Assembly: GCA_017618075.1 (NCBI GenBank)
Contig: JAFZUY010000053.1
Span: 26,397 to 90,396, forward strand
DNA length: 64,000 bases
DNA from: Lachnospiraceae bacterium
GTDB lineage: Bacteria > Bacillota > Clostridia > Lachnospirales > Lachnospiraceae
Direction of reading: 5' to 3'
The position numbers and the translations under genes were made by a program. The notes below the pieces were generated by a model. That model made no database searches, had not been told where the DNA came from, and saw only the letters and a program-made list of their open reading frames with translations. The first letter of the stretch is position 1, and each line of letters opens with the position of its first letter. This document shows positions 8,162 to 16,922 of this stretch, one piece after another.

Positions 8162-9778
8162 TTAAAACATTTTGACATATTTATGAAGGGTATCTCTTAC
8201 GGCGCCTTCTTTTAGCATTTCCTTAAACATATTTTCAATCTTGTCGGATAAGCCCGCATCGATTAGATTAATCGCAAAAATATTCTCGTTTGAAAGAATA
8301 TCTTTTATCTGACCGTTATAAGTATTTACATCATTATATACTATTCCGGATAATTTTGTCTGCAAATCTTCAAGCTGCGGATCTGCGCTTACTTCCATTG
8401 TCTCGCCCTTATCGTTTACTCCTAAAAGATAGCGAAGCCACGCTGCTATCGCAAGAGGGATAAATGTTAAATCATTTACGTCTCTGTCGGGTGAATTGTA
8501 ATAGGACTTGATCGTCTCGCCAAATCTGATGGGTATTTTCATACTTGTATCGGTTGCGATTCTCTGCGGCATATCGGGTATAAACATGTTAGGAAGTCTC
8601 TCTTCCACTACTTCATCGATAAACTTCTTCGGATCTATGATTCCGGGGTTAACGACTACGGGAAGACCTTCCTTGTAACCGATGTTCATTACAAGTTTCT
8701 TAATGTCTTCATCCTGCATTTCTTTGGCGATGTGATTATATCCTAAAAGACACCCGAAAACAGCCATGGCTGTATGAAGAGGATTAAGGCATGTGGTAAC
8801 TTTCATCTTCTCTGTTTTATTTACTGTATCTCTGTCCGTAAAATAAACTCCTGCCTTTTCAAGGCTTGGACGGCCGTTTGGAAATCTGTCTTCGATTACC
8901 AGATACTCGGGGATTTCAGCATTTACGAAGGGTGCGATAAAAGTGTTTTTATCCGTTACGATTGCGGACATATTTTCAATGCCTTTGTCTTCAAGCATTT
9001 CTTCAATCGATTTCGCAGGTCTCGGAGTAATTTTATCTATCATGCTCCAGGGGAAGGATACTTTTTCCTCATCGGAAATATAGTCAATAAATTCCTTTGA
9101 AACAAAACCTTTCTTTGCCCACTCGTTTGCCATAAAAAGCACCGATGATTTTAATTTCTCACCATTATGCGAACAGTTATCCATGCTGCAGACTGCGATA
9201 GGATATGCGCCTGCGTTAAATCTTTCTAGAAGTAATGCAACAGTGATGCTCATAGCATGCTTTGCATTTGCAGGTCCTTCATTTATATCACTTACAACAA
9301 CAGGTAATAAATCACCCTGCATATTTCTGAGTGAATAACCTTTTTCTGTGATTGTGTAGCTGATCATCTGGAGAGAAGGGTTTTTTACTGCTTTTACGAG
9401 TTTTTCTTTTTCTGCATCATCGGCGAAATTGCACTTAACCGCATCTGCTATCGATGCAATCACTCTCATGTCGGTATTGCCGTCCGCTTTTAAACCTACG
9501 GAAAGTGCAAGGTTGTCAAAAGGCACATAGATTTTATCTATCATGTCAAAATCAAATGTGTCCGCCGCAATTATACCTTTATCACTTAATCCTTCGTCCA
9601 AAAGTTTCTGCTGTAAAACCGCAATAAATCCTCTGAAAATATTACCCGCACCAAAATGAATCCACACAGGATTTTCCGCGGTATTTATTTTCATCTTTGC
9701 AATATCAAAAGCCGGCATTTTGATTCCGGCTTTTTCCCAAATTTCTTTTTCTTTTATGCCTTTTAAAGTTAATTCCAT
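8162..9778 (-). CDS. uxuB: D-fructuronate reductase (mannitol dehydrogenase family)
   Basis: Polyol dehydrogenase family enzyme of 538 residues, with the N-terminal NAD-binding motif WIHFGAGNIFRGF at about residues 40-52 and the family C-terminal helical domain. It should reduce D-fructuronate to D-mannonate. Tagaturonate reductase (UxaB) and mannitol dehydrogenase are the alternatives. Mannonate dehydratase and glucuronate isomerase in the same locus favour UxuB. Only 3 bases separate it from the upstream aldolase-kinase gene, so the two are surely cotranscribed. GAGGTAGGA provides the ribosome site. Confidence 0.85.
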   Translation of the reverse strand: MELTLKGIKEKEIWEKAGIKMPAFDIAKMKINTAENPVWIHFGAGNIFRGFIAVLQQKLLDEGLSDKGIIAADTFDFDMIDKIYVPFDNLALSVGLKADGNTDMRVIASIADAVKCNFADDAEKEKLVKAVKNPSLQMISYTITEKGYSLRNMQGDLLPVVVSDINEGPANAKHAMSITVALLLERFNAGAYPIAVCSMDNCSHNGEKLKSSVLFMANEWAKKGFVSKEFIDYISDEEKVSFPWSMIDKITPRPAKSIEEMLEDKGIENMSAIVTDKNTFIAPFVNAEIPEYLVIEDRFPNGRPSLEKAGVYFTDRDTVNKTEKMKVTTCLNPLHTAMAVFGCLLGYNHIAKEMQDEDIKKLVMNIGYKEGLPVVVNPGIIDPKKFIDEVVEERLPNMFIPDMPQRIATDTSMKIPIRFGETIKSYYNSPDRDVNDLTFIPLAIAAWLRYLLGVNDKGETMEVSADPQLEDLQTKLSGIVYNDVNTYNGQIKDILSNENIFAINLIDAGLSDKIENMFKEMLKEGAVRDTLHKYVKMF

Positions 9779-9781
9779 ATC

Positions 9782-11542
9782 CTACCTCTGAACTCTTCCC
9801 GAAGCATCGCCTTTTGCAAGTTTTTTAACTTCATCAACGGTAACAAAATTGTAGTCACCTTCAATCGAATGCTTTAAGCAGCTTGCGGCTACTGCAAATT
9901 CTATAGCGTCTGCGGGAGTTTCGTTATGCATGAGTGAGTAGATAAGGCCTGCGCCGAATGAATCTCCGCCGCCGACACGGTCTACTATATGCACATTGTA
10001 TTTCTTGCTGAAATAATAGTCGCTTCCGTCATAAAGCATTGCGCCCCATCTGTTGTCGCTAGCGGAAATTGATTCACGAAGTGTGATTGCAACATATGAA
10101 AAACCGAATCTTTTCTTTAATTCATCCGCAACATATTTATATCCTTCGGAATTAATCTCACCTGCGGTAACATCTGTGTTTGCTGCCTTGATACCGAATA
10201 CATCGTTTGCATCTTCCTCGTTGGAAATGCAGACATCCACGTACTGACAGAGCTTATTCATTACTTCGCCTGCTTTTTCTTTTGACCAGAGTTTGTTTCT
10301 GTAGTTAAGATCGCAACTTACAATGATGCCTTTTTCTTTTGCTTTTTTACACGCTAAAAGACATATTTCTGCCAACTCGTCCGAAAGCGCGGGAGTAATG
10401 CCCGTAAAATGAAACCATCCTGCACCGTCAAATATTTTATCCCAGTCAAAATCATCTTTAACTGTCTCGGCGATAGCCGAACCGGCACGATCATAGATTA
10501 CTTTTGAAGGTCTCTGAGAAGCGCCTTTTTCAAGATAGTAAATACCTACTCTCTTTCCGCCTCTTACGATTAAAGATGTGTCAACTCCGTATTTTCTTAA
10601 GGAATTAACAGCCATCTGACCAATTTCGTGCGAAGGAAGTTTGGTTACAAAAGAAGTATCAGCGCCGAAGTTTGCAAGAGAAATACTTACGTTTGCTTCA
10701 CCGCCGCCGAATGTTGCTTCAAAAGAATCAGCCTGAACAAATCTTAAATATCCTTCGGGTGCCAGGCGGAGCATCAGTTCGCCGAAAGTAATAATCTTCT
10801 TGTCCGGTAAATTGGACAGATTGATTTTTTTATCAGATTTATTTTCAACTGAATCATCTACATCTTTTTTATCAAAAGGATATTCTATTGATTCGCTTAA
10901 AGATGAATTGGATTTAATCTCTTCAATACCCTTTACAACATCTTTTGTAAGGTCTTTTATTTTTTCAAAATTGCCTTCTTTAATTGCCGCAGCATCGATC
11001 ATAAAACTACCGCCGCACGCAATTACATTTTTAAGCTTGTAGTATGAATCCATATTTGCCATGGATATTCCGCCTGTAGGCATAAATGTCATCATGTTAT
11101 AGGGCGCAGAAAGTGCCTTAAGCATCTTAACTCCGCCTGCAGCTTCTGCAGGGAAAAACTTAACCACATTAAGTCCGAATGAATATGCCTTGGCAACTTC
11201 GCTTGCAGTTGAAACTCCGGGTATAACGCAGATGCCCTTCTCCTGACAATAAGATACTACGTTCTCGTCAAATCCCGGACTTACGATAAATTCGGCACCG
11301 GCTTCAATTGCAAGGTCAACCTGCTTTGTATTTAAAACCGTACCCGCACCGACCAACATATCGGGATATGCTTCTTTCATTGCCTTAATGCAGAGGTTTG
11401 CACCTTCTCTCCTAAAAGTAACTTCAGCGCAGGGAAGTCCGCCCTCAACCAAAGCCTTTGCAAGAGGTATTGCATCAGCTACATTATCAAGAGCAATTAC
11501 AGGTATCATTTTACAGTTTTTGATTTTTTCGTATGTATTCAT
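9782..11542 (-). CDS. KDPG aldolase fused to 2-keto-3-deoxygluconate kinase
   Basis: Bifunctional 586-residue protein. Residues 1-210 are a class I KDPG/KHG aldolase (Eda): Glu40 in CAEVTF, the Schiff-base lysine K128 in VVKFFPAE, and the GPTGGIS-like segment MPTGGIS. After a hydrophilic Ser/Asp/Lys linker (about 212-245), residues from about 246 to the end are a PfkB-fold kinase. This half has an FGELMLRLAP start, GGGEANVSIS substrate loop and RVGGGDSFGAGL anion-hole/catalytic Asp motif. It would phosphorylate KDG to KDPG and split KDPG to pyruvate and glyceraldehyde-3-phosphate, the last two steps of hexuronate breakdown, on one chain. There is no stop or frame break at the junction. uxuB follows after 3 bases; uxuA lies upstream behind a hairpin terminator. 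Confidence 0.93.
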   Translation of the reverse strand: MNTYEKIKNCKMIPVIALDNVADAIPLAKALVEGGLPCAEVTFRREGANLCIKAMKEAYPDMLVGAGTVLNTKQVDLAIEAGAEFIVSPGFDENVVSYCQEKGICVIPGVSTASEVAKAYSFGLNVVKFFPAEAAGGVKMLKALSAPYNMMTFMPTGGISMANMDSYYKLKNVIACGGSFMIDAAAIKEGNFEKIKDLTKDVVKGIEEIKSNSSLSESIEYPFDKKDVDDSVENKSDKKINLSNLPDKKIITFGELMLRLAPEGYLRFVQADSFEATFGGGEANVSISLANFGADTSFVTKLPSHEIGQMAVNSLRKYGVDTSLIVRGGKRVGIYYLEKGASQRPSKVIYDRAGSAIAETVKDDFDWDKIFDGAGWFHFTGITPALSDELAEICLLACKKAKEKGIIVSCDLNYRNKLWSKEKAGEVMNKLCQYVDVCISNEEDANDVFGIKAANTDVTAGEINSEGYKYVADELKKRFGFSYVAITLRESISASDNRWGAMLYDGSDYYFSKKYNVHIVDRVGGGDSFGAGLIYSLMHNETPADAIEFAVAASCLKHSIEGDYNFVTVDEVKKLAKGDASGRVQR

Positions 11543-11560
11543 ACAACCTTCTTTCGCAAG

Positions 11561-11584
11561 AAAAACCGGACGTTAATTTCCGGT
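11561..11584 (-). terminator. Intercistronic terminator between uxuA and the aldolase-kinase gene
   Basis: ACCGGA and TCCGGT form a 6-bp stem with an 8-base loop, followed on the minus strand by TTTTTCTT. It lies between the uxuA stop and the next start, so it may reduce rather than abolish read-through within the pathway operon. Confidence 0.6.
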
Positions 11585-11601
11585 CTTTCTCATAAAGCAA
11601 T

Positions 11602-12672
11602 TTATTGTTTTGAATTTTTCTCAATAGCTTCCCAGAGTCCCTGAAGATACATGGCTCCGAGTGCCCTGTCATAAAGTCCGTAGCCGGGCATCGCTTTTTC
11701 ACCCCAGATCATTCTTCCGTGATCGGGTCTCATTATTCCGTCAAATCCGATATCATACAACGCTTTCATTATCGCATACATATCGAAATCTCCGTCGCTT
11801 GACAAATGCGCCGCCTCTTCGAAATTCGTGGGTGAAATAAACTTAAGATTTCTTACATGTGCGAAATGAATTCTGCCTTTTAATGCATGAATCGTATCAA
11901 CTATATCGTTGCTTAAACTTGTTCCGTAAGAACCTGTACAGAATGTAATTCCGTTGTGTACGTTATCAACGGCATTTAAAAGTTTTATGAGCTGGTCTTT
12001 GTTCGTTACTATTCTTGAAAGACCAAATACACTCCATGCGGGATCGTCCGGATGAATTGCCATGTTAATATCGTACTTGTCACATACAGGCATAATGGCT
12101 TTTAGGAAATATACAAGATTGTCGAAAAGCTTGTCGGCATCGATATCTTTGTATAATTCAAACAGTTCTTTTACCTGAGCCATACGCTCGGGTTCCCAGC
12201 CGGGAAGAACAAATCCGTTGCAGCAGTCTTTAAGCGAATCAAACATTTCCGAAGGATTAATCTTATCCACCGCATCCTGTGTATATGCCATAACTGTTGA
12301 GCCGTCTTCGCGCACTCTCGCAAGTTCGGTTCTCGTCCAGTCAAACACGGGCATAAAATTGTAGCATACGGTATGTATGTCTTCTTCACCCAAATATGTA
12401 AGCGTCCTGATATAATTGTCTATGTATTTATCTCTATCGCTCGCACCTACTTTAATTGCATCACAGACATTTACGGATTCTATTCCAAGGATTTTTAATC
12501 CGTTGTCTTCTACTTCTTTTTTCAGGGAGCGAATTTCTTCCTTATTCCATTCTTCGCCGGGCACGGTATCGTATAATGTGGTAATTACTCCTTTTACGCC
12601 CGGAATCTGTCTGATTTGGGGCAAAGTTACACTGTCGAACTTTGAGCCAAACCATCTAAATGTCATTTCCAT
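11602..12672 (-). CDS. uxuA: Mannonate dehydratase
   Basis: 356-residue UxuA family enzyme (xylose-isomerase-like TIM barrel) that dehydrates D-mannonate to 2-keto-3-deoxygluconate. Family segments seen are the RWFGSKFDSVTLPQIRQIPG N-terminus, the VCYNFMPVFDWTRT stretch, the AIHPDDPAW metal-binding segment, the FCTGSYGTS segment with a Cys ligand, and the C-terminal MRPDHGRMIWGE. These carry the His, Cys, His and Asp metal ligands known from the family. Its own promoter lies 58 bases upstream. Together with uxuB, the fused aldolase-kinase and uxaC (20494) the glucuronate pathway is complete. Confidence 0.95.
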   Translation of the reverse strand: MEMTFRWFGSKFDSVTLPQIRQIPGVKGVITTLYDTVPGEEWNKEEIRSLKKEVEDNGLKILGIESVNVCDAIKVGASDRDKYIDNYIRTLTYLGEEDIHTVCYNFMPVFDWTRTELARVREDGSTVMAYTQDAVDKINPSEMFDSLKDCCNGFVLPGWEPERMAQVKELFELYKDIDADKLFDNLVYFLKAIMPVCDKYDINMAIHPDDPAWSVFGLSRIVTNKDQLIKLLNAVDNVHNGITFCTGSYGTSLSNDIVDTIHALKGRIHFAHVRNLKFISPTNFEEAAHLSSDGDFDMYAIMKALYDIGFDGIMRPDHGRMIWGEKAMPGYGLYDRALGAMYLQGLWEAIEKNSKQ

Positions 12673-12729
12673 TTCTCAAATCTCTTTTCCTATTTTTAGG
12701 GATTGTTCCTTCAAAAAACACTAACTTTT

Positions 12730-12758
12730 ATCATATAACATTCTGCCCTAAAAATCAA
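12730..12758 (-). promoter_or_regulatory. Promoter of uxuA
   Basis: On the minus strand TTGATT and TATGAT are spaced by 17 bases, with the -10 ending 57 bases before the uxuA start. No copy of the CTTGTATACAAG palindrome seen upstream of the transporter genes was found here. Confidence 0.6.
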
Positions 12759-12799
12759 TTTCACAAAGAGTCTTATTAGTTTCGTTTTTCTAATGTTTT

Positions 12800-12834
12800 G
12801 TGCATGCAGAGGGGACTAAGCCCCCCTGCTGCAC
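12800..12834 (-). terminator. Strong GC-rich hairpin after the solute-binding protein gene
   Basis: GTGCATGCAGAGGGG pairs with CCCCCCTGCTGCAC (with one bulge), 20 bases past the binding-protein stop. There is no proper T-tract on either strand, so it may be an RNA 3'-end stabiliser or a non-canonical terminator. Confidence 0.45.
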
Positions 12835-12854
12835 AATAGGGTTTCGGGAAATAA

Positions 12855-14621
12855 TTATCTCTTGTTAATTTCGTTGTAAAGATTTACAAGATTCTGTGCG
12901 TTTGCATCGTCACATGCCTTAAGGTAGTTATCCCATTCAGCATCGATGTCTTTCTTACCTGTTACGAAGTTAAGTGTCCAGGTGTTGATTGTATCTACCA
13001 AAGGAGTCTTCCAAAGGTTGATCTGCTCGTTCTCGTCTGCTGTTGAAGCAAGAGCGGGATTAAGAGGTCTGATATCTCTGTACTGAGAAATTCTCTTTGA
13101 GAAATCCTGAAGTGCGGGTGTTAAGTTGTCATCTCTCTGATCTACTCTGTGTGCATACCAGAAGTTACCGCCTGCATAACCGTACTCAAGTCTCATATCC
13201 TTGTTGTCGGAATCATCATCGGGTGTGGGATCTGCGTAGCCTAAGCCTGAGCAGTACCAGCCGTCTGCAAGAACTTTCTGACCGTCAACAACATTGTATG
13301 TTTCACCTTCAACACCCCATTTAATGAGATCGTAAGCTTCGTCTGAGTAGAATAACCAGTCAACGAATCTTAACATCTTGATGAAGTCTTCTTCGCCGAG
13401 ATCGTCGTATGCGTTCTTGGAAATCATAACACCGTTTTCAAGTCTGGAGTTTTCTGCCATGTAGTTGTTAAGTCCCTTAGGAGTTACCATGAGGTATGTC
13501 TCATATGTCTTTCCTTCAGAACCGATACCTGTTTCAAGGCCTGCGTTGAATGCAGCAACCTGACCACGGTTAACTGACATGATAGCTGTTTCACCACGGA
13601 AGAACTTGTTTGTAGCAACTGAGTCATCCTGTGTGAATGTTTCGGGATCAAGGATTCCGCCCTTAACGAACTTGTTAGCTGTCTTAACAAATTCCTTGTA
13701 ATCTTCTGTTGTAGAAGAAAGGAACCATTCCTGCTTGTCCTGATCGTACTGGATACAATCTGCTACAGCCCAACCTGAAGCTACATTGTATGAGAAGCCC
13801 ATAATCTTAAGAAGGTTACCGCCTGAACCCTGTCCGGATTCCTGGCCGCACCAGAGGTCTGACCAGATGTAGTCAGATTCTGAGCACATTCCTTCTTCTA
13901 CCATGTAAGCTTTAACTTTAACTAATGCATCATATAAATCATCGTATGTCATATCTTTTTCAAGTGAAGCGATATCAACGCCTGCGCCGTCAAAGAGGTC
14001 TTTTCTGATGATGAAGAAATAATCCTGGTTAGGTGATTCATGCATACCGGGAAGTCTGTAGAAGTTGCCGTCGTTACGTGTGATTGTATCAAGGTCGGGC
14101 TGCATATTGTAATCTTCAACAAACTTTGTGAAATTAGGCATGAACTGAGTCCACTTGGAAACGGGAACAATAGCGCCGCCGTCTACGAATCTGGATTCAT
14201 CATATGTCTTGGGGATGATGTAAGGCGCATCACCTGCATTGATTGAAAGAGCAATCTTGTCATTGTAGTCGCCTGAGTCGATGCTTGTAAGATCAAGAGT
14301 AACGTTTGTTCTAAGTCTGATCTGTTCAAACACACCTTCTGTCTTCCACTGATCTGTCATGGGATACCATGAAGCATCTGAGAATGACATTGAATATGTC
14401 ACAGGTTCGTCTGACCAGAAATGCTCGCCGTATGTATAATCGAGTTCTTCAACCGGTTCTACTACGGTGCCTTCTTCTGTAGTCGAAACAGTGTTGTTTT
14501 CAACCGCTGTCTGACTGGGTGCCGGTTCCTCCTGTTTGGAGCCGTTGCCGTTAGTACATGCTGTAAGAGATGCTGCTACCATACTTACTGCAAGCGCTGT
14601 ACTTAAGAGCTGTTTTTTCAT
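12855..14621 (-). CDS. Sugar ABC transporter binding lipoprotein (LplA/YtcQ type)
   Basis: 588-residue extracellular solute-binding protein with a lipoprotein signal (Lys-rich start, hydrophobic core, lipobox LTAC with Cys22) and an acidic Ser/Thr/Glu linker before the folded domain. The long family-1 binding-protein type and the order permease-permease-binding protein match the LplA/YteP/YtcP importers of Firmicutes, which carry oligosaccharides of pectin or aldouronates from glucuronoxylan. The surrounding glucuronate genes favour aldouronate. No ATPase gene is present, as usual for this class, which borrows a shared MsmX-like ATPase. AAGGAGGAAAC gives a very strong ribosome site. A 75-base gap with a small hairpin separates it from the upstream permease gene. 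Confidence 0.88.
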   Translation of the reverse strand: MKKQLLSTALAVSMVAASLTACTNGNGSKQEEPAPSQTAVENNTVSTTEEGTVVEPVEELDYTYGEHFWSDEPVTYSMSFSDASWYPMTDQWKTEGVFEQIRLRTNVTLDLTSIDSGDYNDKIALSINAGDAPYIIPKTYDESRFVDGGAIVPVSKWTQFMPNFTKFVEDYNMQPDLDTITRNDGNFYRLPGMHESPNQDYFFIIRKDLFDGAGVDIASLEKDMTYDDLYDALVKVKAYMVEEGMCSESDYIWSDLWCGQESGQGSGGNLLKIMGFSYNVASGWAVADCIQYDQDKQEWFLSSTTEDYKEFVKTANKFVKGGILDPETFTQDDSVATNKFFRGETAIMSVNRGQVAAFNAGLETGIGSEGKTYETYLMVTPKGLNNYMAENSRLENGVMISKNAYDDLGEEDFIKMLRFVDWLFYSDEAYDLIKWGVEGETYNVVDGQKVLADGWYCSGLGYADPTPDDDSDNKDMRLEYGYAGGNFWYAHRVDQRDDNLTPALQDFSKRISQYRDIRPLNPALASTADENEQINLWKTPLVDTINTWTLNFVTGKKDIDAEWDNYLKACDDANAQNLVNLYNEINKR

Positions 14622-14696
14622 TTTGTTTCCTCCTTTTTAAAACATGGATTATTCTCCCCCATAGAGAACTAACCCGTTTATGTACATTTTTATAAT

Positions 14697-15659
14697 TTAT
14701 CCCTTAACACCGCCAAGCATCATTCCCTGAACGAAATACTTCTGGATAAAGGGGTAAACACATATGATAGGTACTGCCATCAAAACCATCGAACATGATT
14801 TGATGTTTGCCGCAATCTGCATGTTTTCCTGTGATGCGGCGCCGGGATCCGCACTTGTTGCGGCTCCGATAATAATCTGGCGAAGGTGGTATGCAACGGG
14901 CCATTTGCTTCTGTCTTCCAGATAAAGGAAAGCGTTAAACCAGTTGCTCCAGTAACCTGCCATGTAGAAAAGAACCATCGTTGCGATAATCGGCTTTGAA
15001 TTCGGAATAACTATCCTGAAGAACACTCCGTATTTCGAAAGACCGTCTATCTCGCCCGCTTCCTCTAATTCGTGAGGAAAACTTGCGAAGAATGATTTCA
15101 TTAAAAGCACATAGTATGTACCGATCAGACCGGGAAGGATAAAAGAGAAAATCGTGTTTCGAAGTCCAAGCGAGGTCATTAAGATGTAGTTAGGAATAAG
15201 TCCGCCTCCGAAATACATCGTAAAAATAATGAACGGTACGAAAAACTTGTTTAATCTAAGCTGCGGCTTTGATAAAGGATACGCAAGCATCGATGAGAAA
15301 AGCACCGAGAAAAACGTTCCGAAAACCGCGTAAAGAATAGTGTTTTTGTAGTATCCCAAGAAATCACCTTTGGATAACACCGACTTGTATGTCGTTAAGT
15401 TAAAATCCACAGGAATGATTTTTACCTGACCTTTTATGATCGCTGCTTCAGACGAGAACGACTGTGCAACCAGGTAAAGGAAGGGATAAAGCGTAGCAGC
15501 GCAGATGAGTACCATTATGATTACATTGATAACCTGAAATACTCTGTACTGCCAGGACTCTTTTACCTTTATGCCTTTTTTAAGCTTTTTGATTCTTAAT
15601 TTTTCTTCACTGATTCTGTTTTTTTCTTCTTCAGTCAGTTGTATTTTTTCTTCTGCCAT
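14697..15659 (-). CDS. Carbohydrate ABC transporter permease (LplC/YtcP type)
   Basis: Inner-membrane permease of about 320 residues with a long charged cytoplasmic N-terminus (residues 1-35), six hydrophobic segments, and the cytoplasmic EAA loop ELEEAGEIDGLSKYGVFFRI in the second half, which docks the ATPase. The C-terminus ends with the subfamily-typical YFVQGMMLGGVKG. The start is placed at 15659 because AAGGAGGGTGTC directly precedes that ATG; an upstream in-frame ATG lies in the end of the previous gene. It follows the other permease by 10 bases. Confidence 0.9.
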   Translation of the reverse strand: MAEEKIQLTEEEKNRISEEKLRIKKLKKGIKVKESWQYRVFQVINVIIMVLICAATLYPFLYLVAQSFSSEAAIIKGQVKIIPVDFNLTTYKSVLSKGDFLGYYKNTILYAVFGTFFSVLFSSMLAYPLSKPQLRLNKFFVPFIIFTMYFGGGLIPNYILMTSLGLRNTIFSFILPGLIGTYYVLLMKSFFASFPHELEEAGEIDGLSKYGVFFRIVIPNSKPIIATMVLFYMAGYWSNWFNAFLYLEDRSKWPVAYHLRQIIIGAATSADPGAASQENMQIAANIKSCSMVLMAVPIICVYPFIQKYFVQGMMLGGVKG

Positions 15660-15669
15660 GACACCCTCC

Positions 15670-16680
15670 TTACCAAAGTGATTCGCCGGCAACTTTTTTA
15701 GAAGTAAAGTTTGCTACGGTCAAAAGAATCAGATTCAGAAGTCCTTCAAACAAACCAACCGCTGTCGCGTACGAATAGTTTCCTGAATAAACACCCATTC
15801 GGTAAACGTATGTCGATACAATGTCGGATGTTTCGTATGTCATAGGATTGTAAAGAAGGAATACTTTTTCAAAAGCTGCGCCCGATCCTACCATTCCGCC
15901 GATATCAAGGATTAAAAGTGTGGTAATTGTAGGAAGGATGCAGGGAATTGTTATGTGCAGTACCTGCTGGAAATGTGTTGCGCCGTCAACCTTGGCCGCT
16001 TCGTAAAGCTCGGGGTTGATACCTGCAATGGCTGCGAGGTAAAGGATACTTCCCCACCCCAGGCCCTGCCATATTCCGCTGGCAACGAATATGGTAGGGA
16101 ACCATTCGGGTAATGCAATGAATTCTATGGCTTGCTGTCCTATCGATACCAAAAATGAATTTATAGGCCCGCTGGTTGACAAGACTTCCTTTATCATTCC
16201 GGCTACAATAACCATCGAGATAAAGTGAGGGAGGTAAGATACCGTCTGAACAAACTTTTTCCAAGGAAGCCATTTGATTTCATTAAGCAGCAGTGCAAAG
16301 ATAAGTGTGAGCGGAAATCTGACTACCAGATATGAGAAGTTAAGTATAAGCGTATTTCCGAATGCTCTTCTGAAAGCAGGGTCGCCTAAAAACTGTCTGA
16401 AGTATTTAAAGCCCGACCACTGTGATCCGAAAATGTTACCGCCTGCCGAATACTTTCTGAAAGCGATGATGTTACCAAACATAGGTATGTATCTGAAAAC
16501 TACGTAGTAAACAACCGGAATAATTAAGAACGTGTAAAGGATCCAGTTCTTTTTCATGTGTCTCCAGAATCCGTCGCCAGAGTTCTTTTTAGGTTTGTTG
16601 TCTGAGGATTCGTTTTCACTGAGAGCTGTTGTTTCTTCTATGCTCTCCGTTACTTCGATTTTGGAATCTTCGTTCGTCAT
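15670..16680 (-). CDS. Carbohydrate ABC transporter permease (LplB/YteP type)
   Basis: 336-residue permease, first gene of the importer operon. An acidic cytoplasmic tail (residues 1-40) precedes six hydrophobic segments. The EAA loop appears as ELYEAAKVDGATHFQQVLHI at about residue 236. Pairs with the next gene product to form the channel. CGGAGG lies upstream of the ATG, and about 50 bases further upstream is a perfect 12-bp palindrome overlapping a TATACT -10-like element, a likely operator for the FadR-type regulator encoded next to it. Confidence 0.9.
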   Translation of the reverse strand: MTNEDSKIEVTESIEETTALSENESSDNKPKKNSGDGFWRHMKKNWILYTFLIIPVVYYVVFRYIPMFGNIIAFRKYSAGGNIFGSQWSGFKYFRQFLGDPAFRRAFGNTLILNFSYLVVRFPLTLIFALLLNEIKWLPWKKFVQTVSYLPHFISMVIVAGMIKEVLSTSGPINSFLVSIGQQAIEFIALPEWFPTIFVASGIWQGLGWGSILYLAAIAGINPELYEAAKVDGATHFQQVLHITIPCILPTITTLLILDIGGMVGSGAAFEKVFLLYNPMTYETSDIVSTYVYRMGVYSGNYSYATAVGLFEGLLNLILLTVANFTSKKVAGESLW

Positions 16681-16730
16681 ATCAGCCTCCGAATGACCAT
16701 TGTATTTTTGTATTTTTGTCTGCTAATATT

Positions 16731-16742
16731 CTTGTATACAAG
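16731..16742. promoter_or_regulatory. Palindromic operator CTTGTATACAAG
   Basis: Perfect 12-bp palindrome centred 55 bases upstream of the importer operon. On the minus strand its first two bases overlap a TATACT element. Its TTGTATACAA core resembles known FadR-subfamily GntR operators, such as the ExuR/UxuR type with a GTATAC centre. The regulator gene at 16923-17600 is adjacent. The extended string ATACAAGTATA (16736-16746) recurs in inverted orientation at 19635-19645. Confidence 0.55.
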
Positions 16743-16871
16743 TATATTATGCCATCTTTTTGTACTTTTTCTATTAGCAGAATCAATATATCTGAAAAAC
16801 TTTTTTGTTGAATATGTACAAAAAATGATTTATGTAAACCCTTTGTCCATCAATATTGAACAAAAGGCAAT

Positions 16872-16897
16872 AAAAAAATCGCCCTCTCGGACGATTT
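16872..16897 (-). terminator. Terminator of the GntR regulator gene
   Basis: On the minus strand AAATCG...CGATTT with inner CC/GG pairs forms a stem followed by seven T, 25 bases past the regulator stop. The remainder of 16743-16871 is AT-rich with no supported gene. Confidence 0.75.
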
Positions 16898-16922
16898 CTT
16901 CTTTTATGATAAAAATCTTTAT

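Noticed and set aside
12673-12854. Second regulator-binding palindrome upstream of uxuA
   Set aside because: A SigA-like promoter is visible but no copy of the GTATAC-centred motif.
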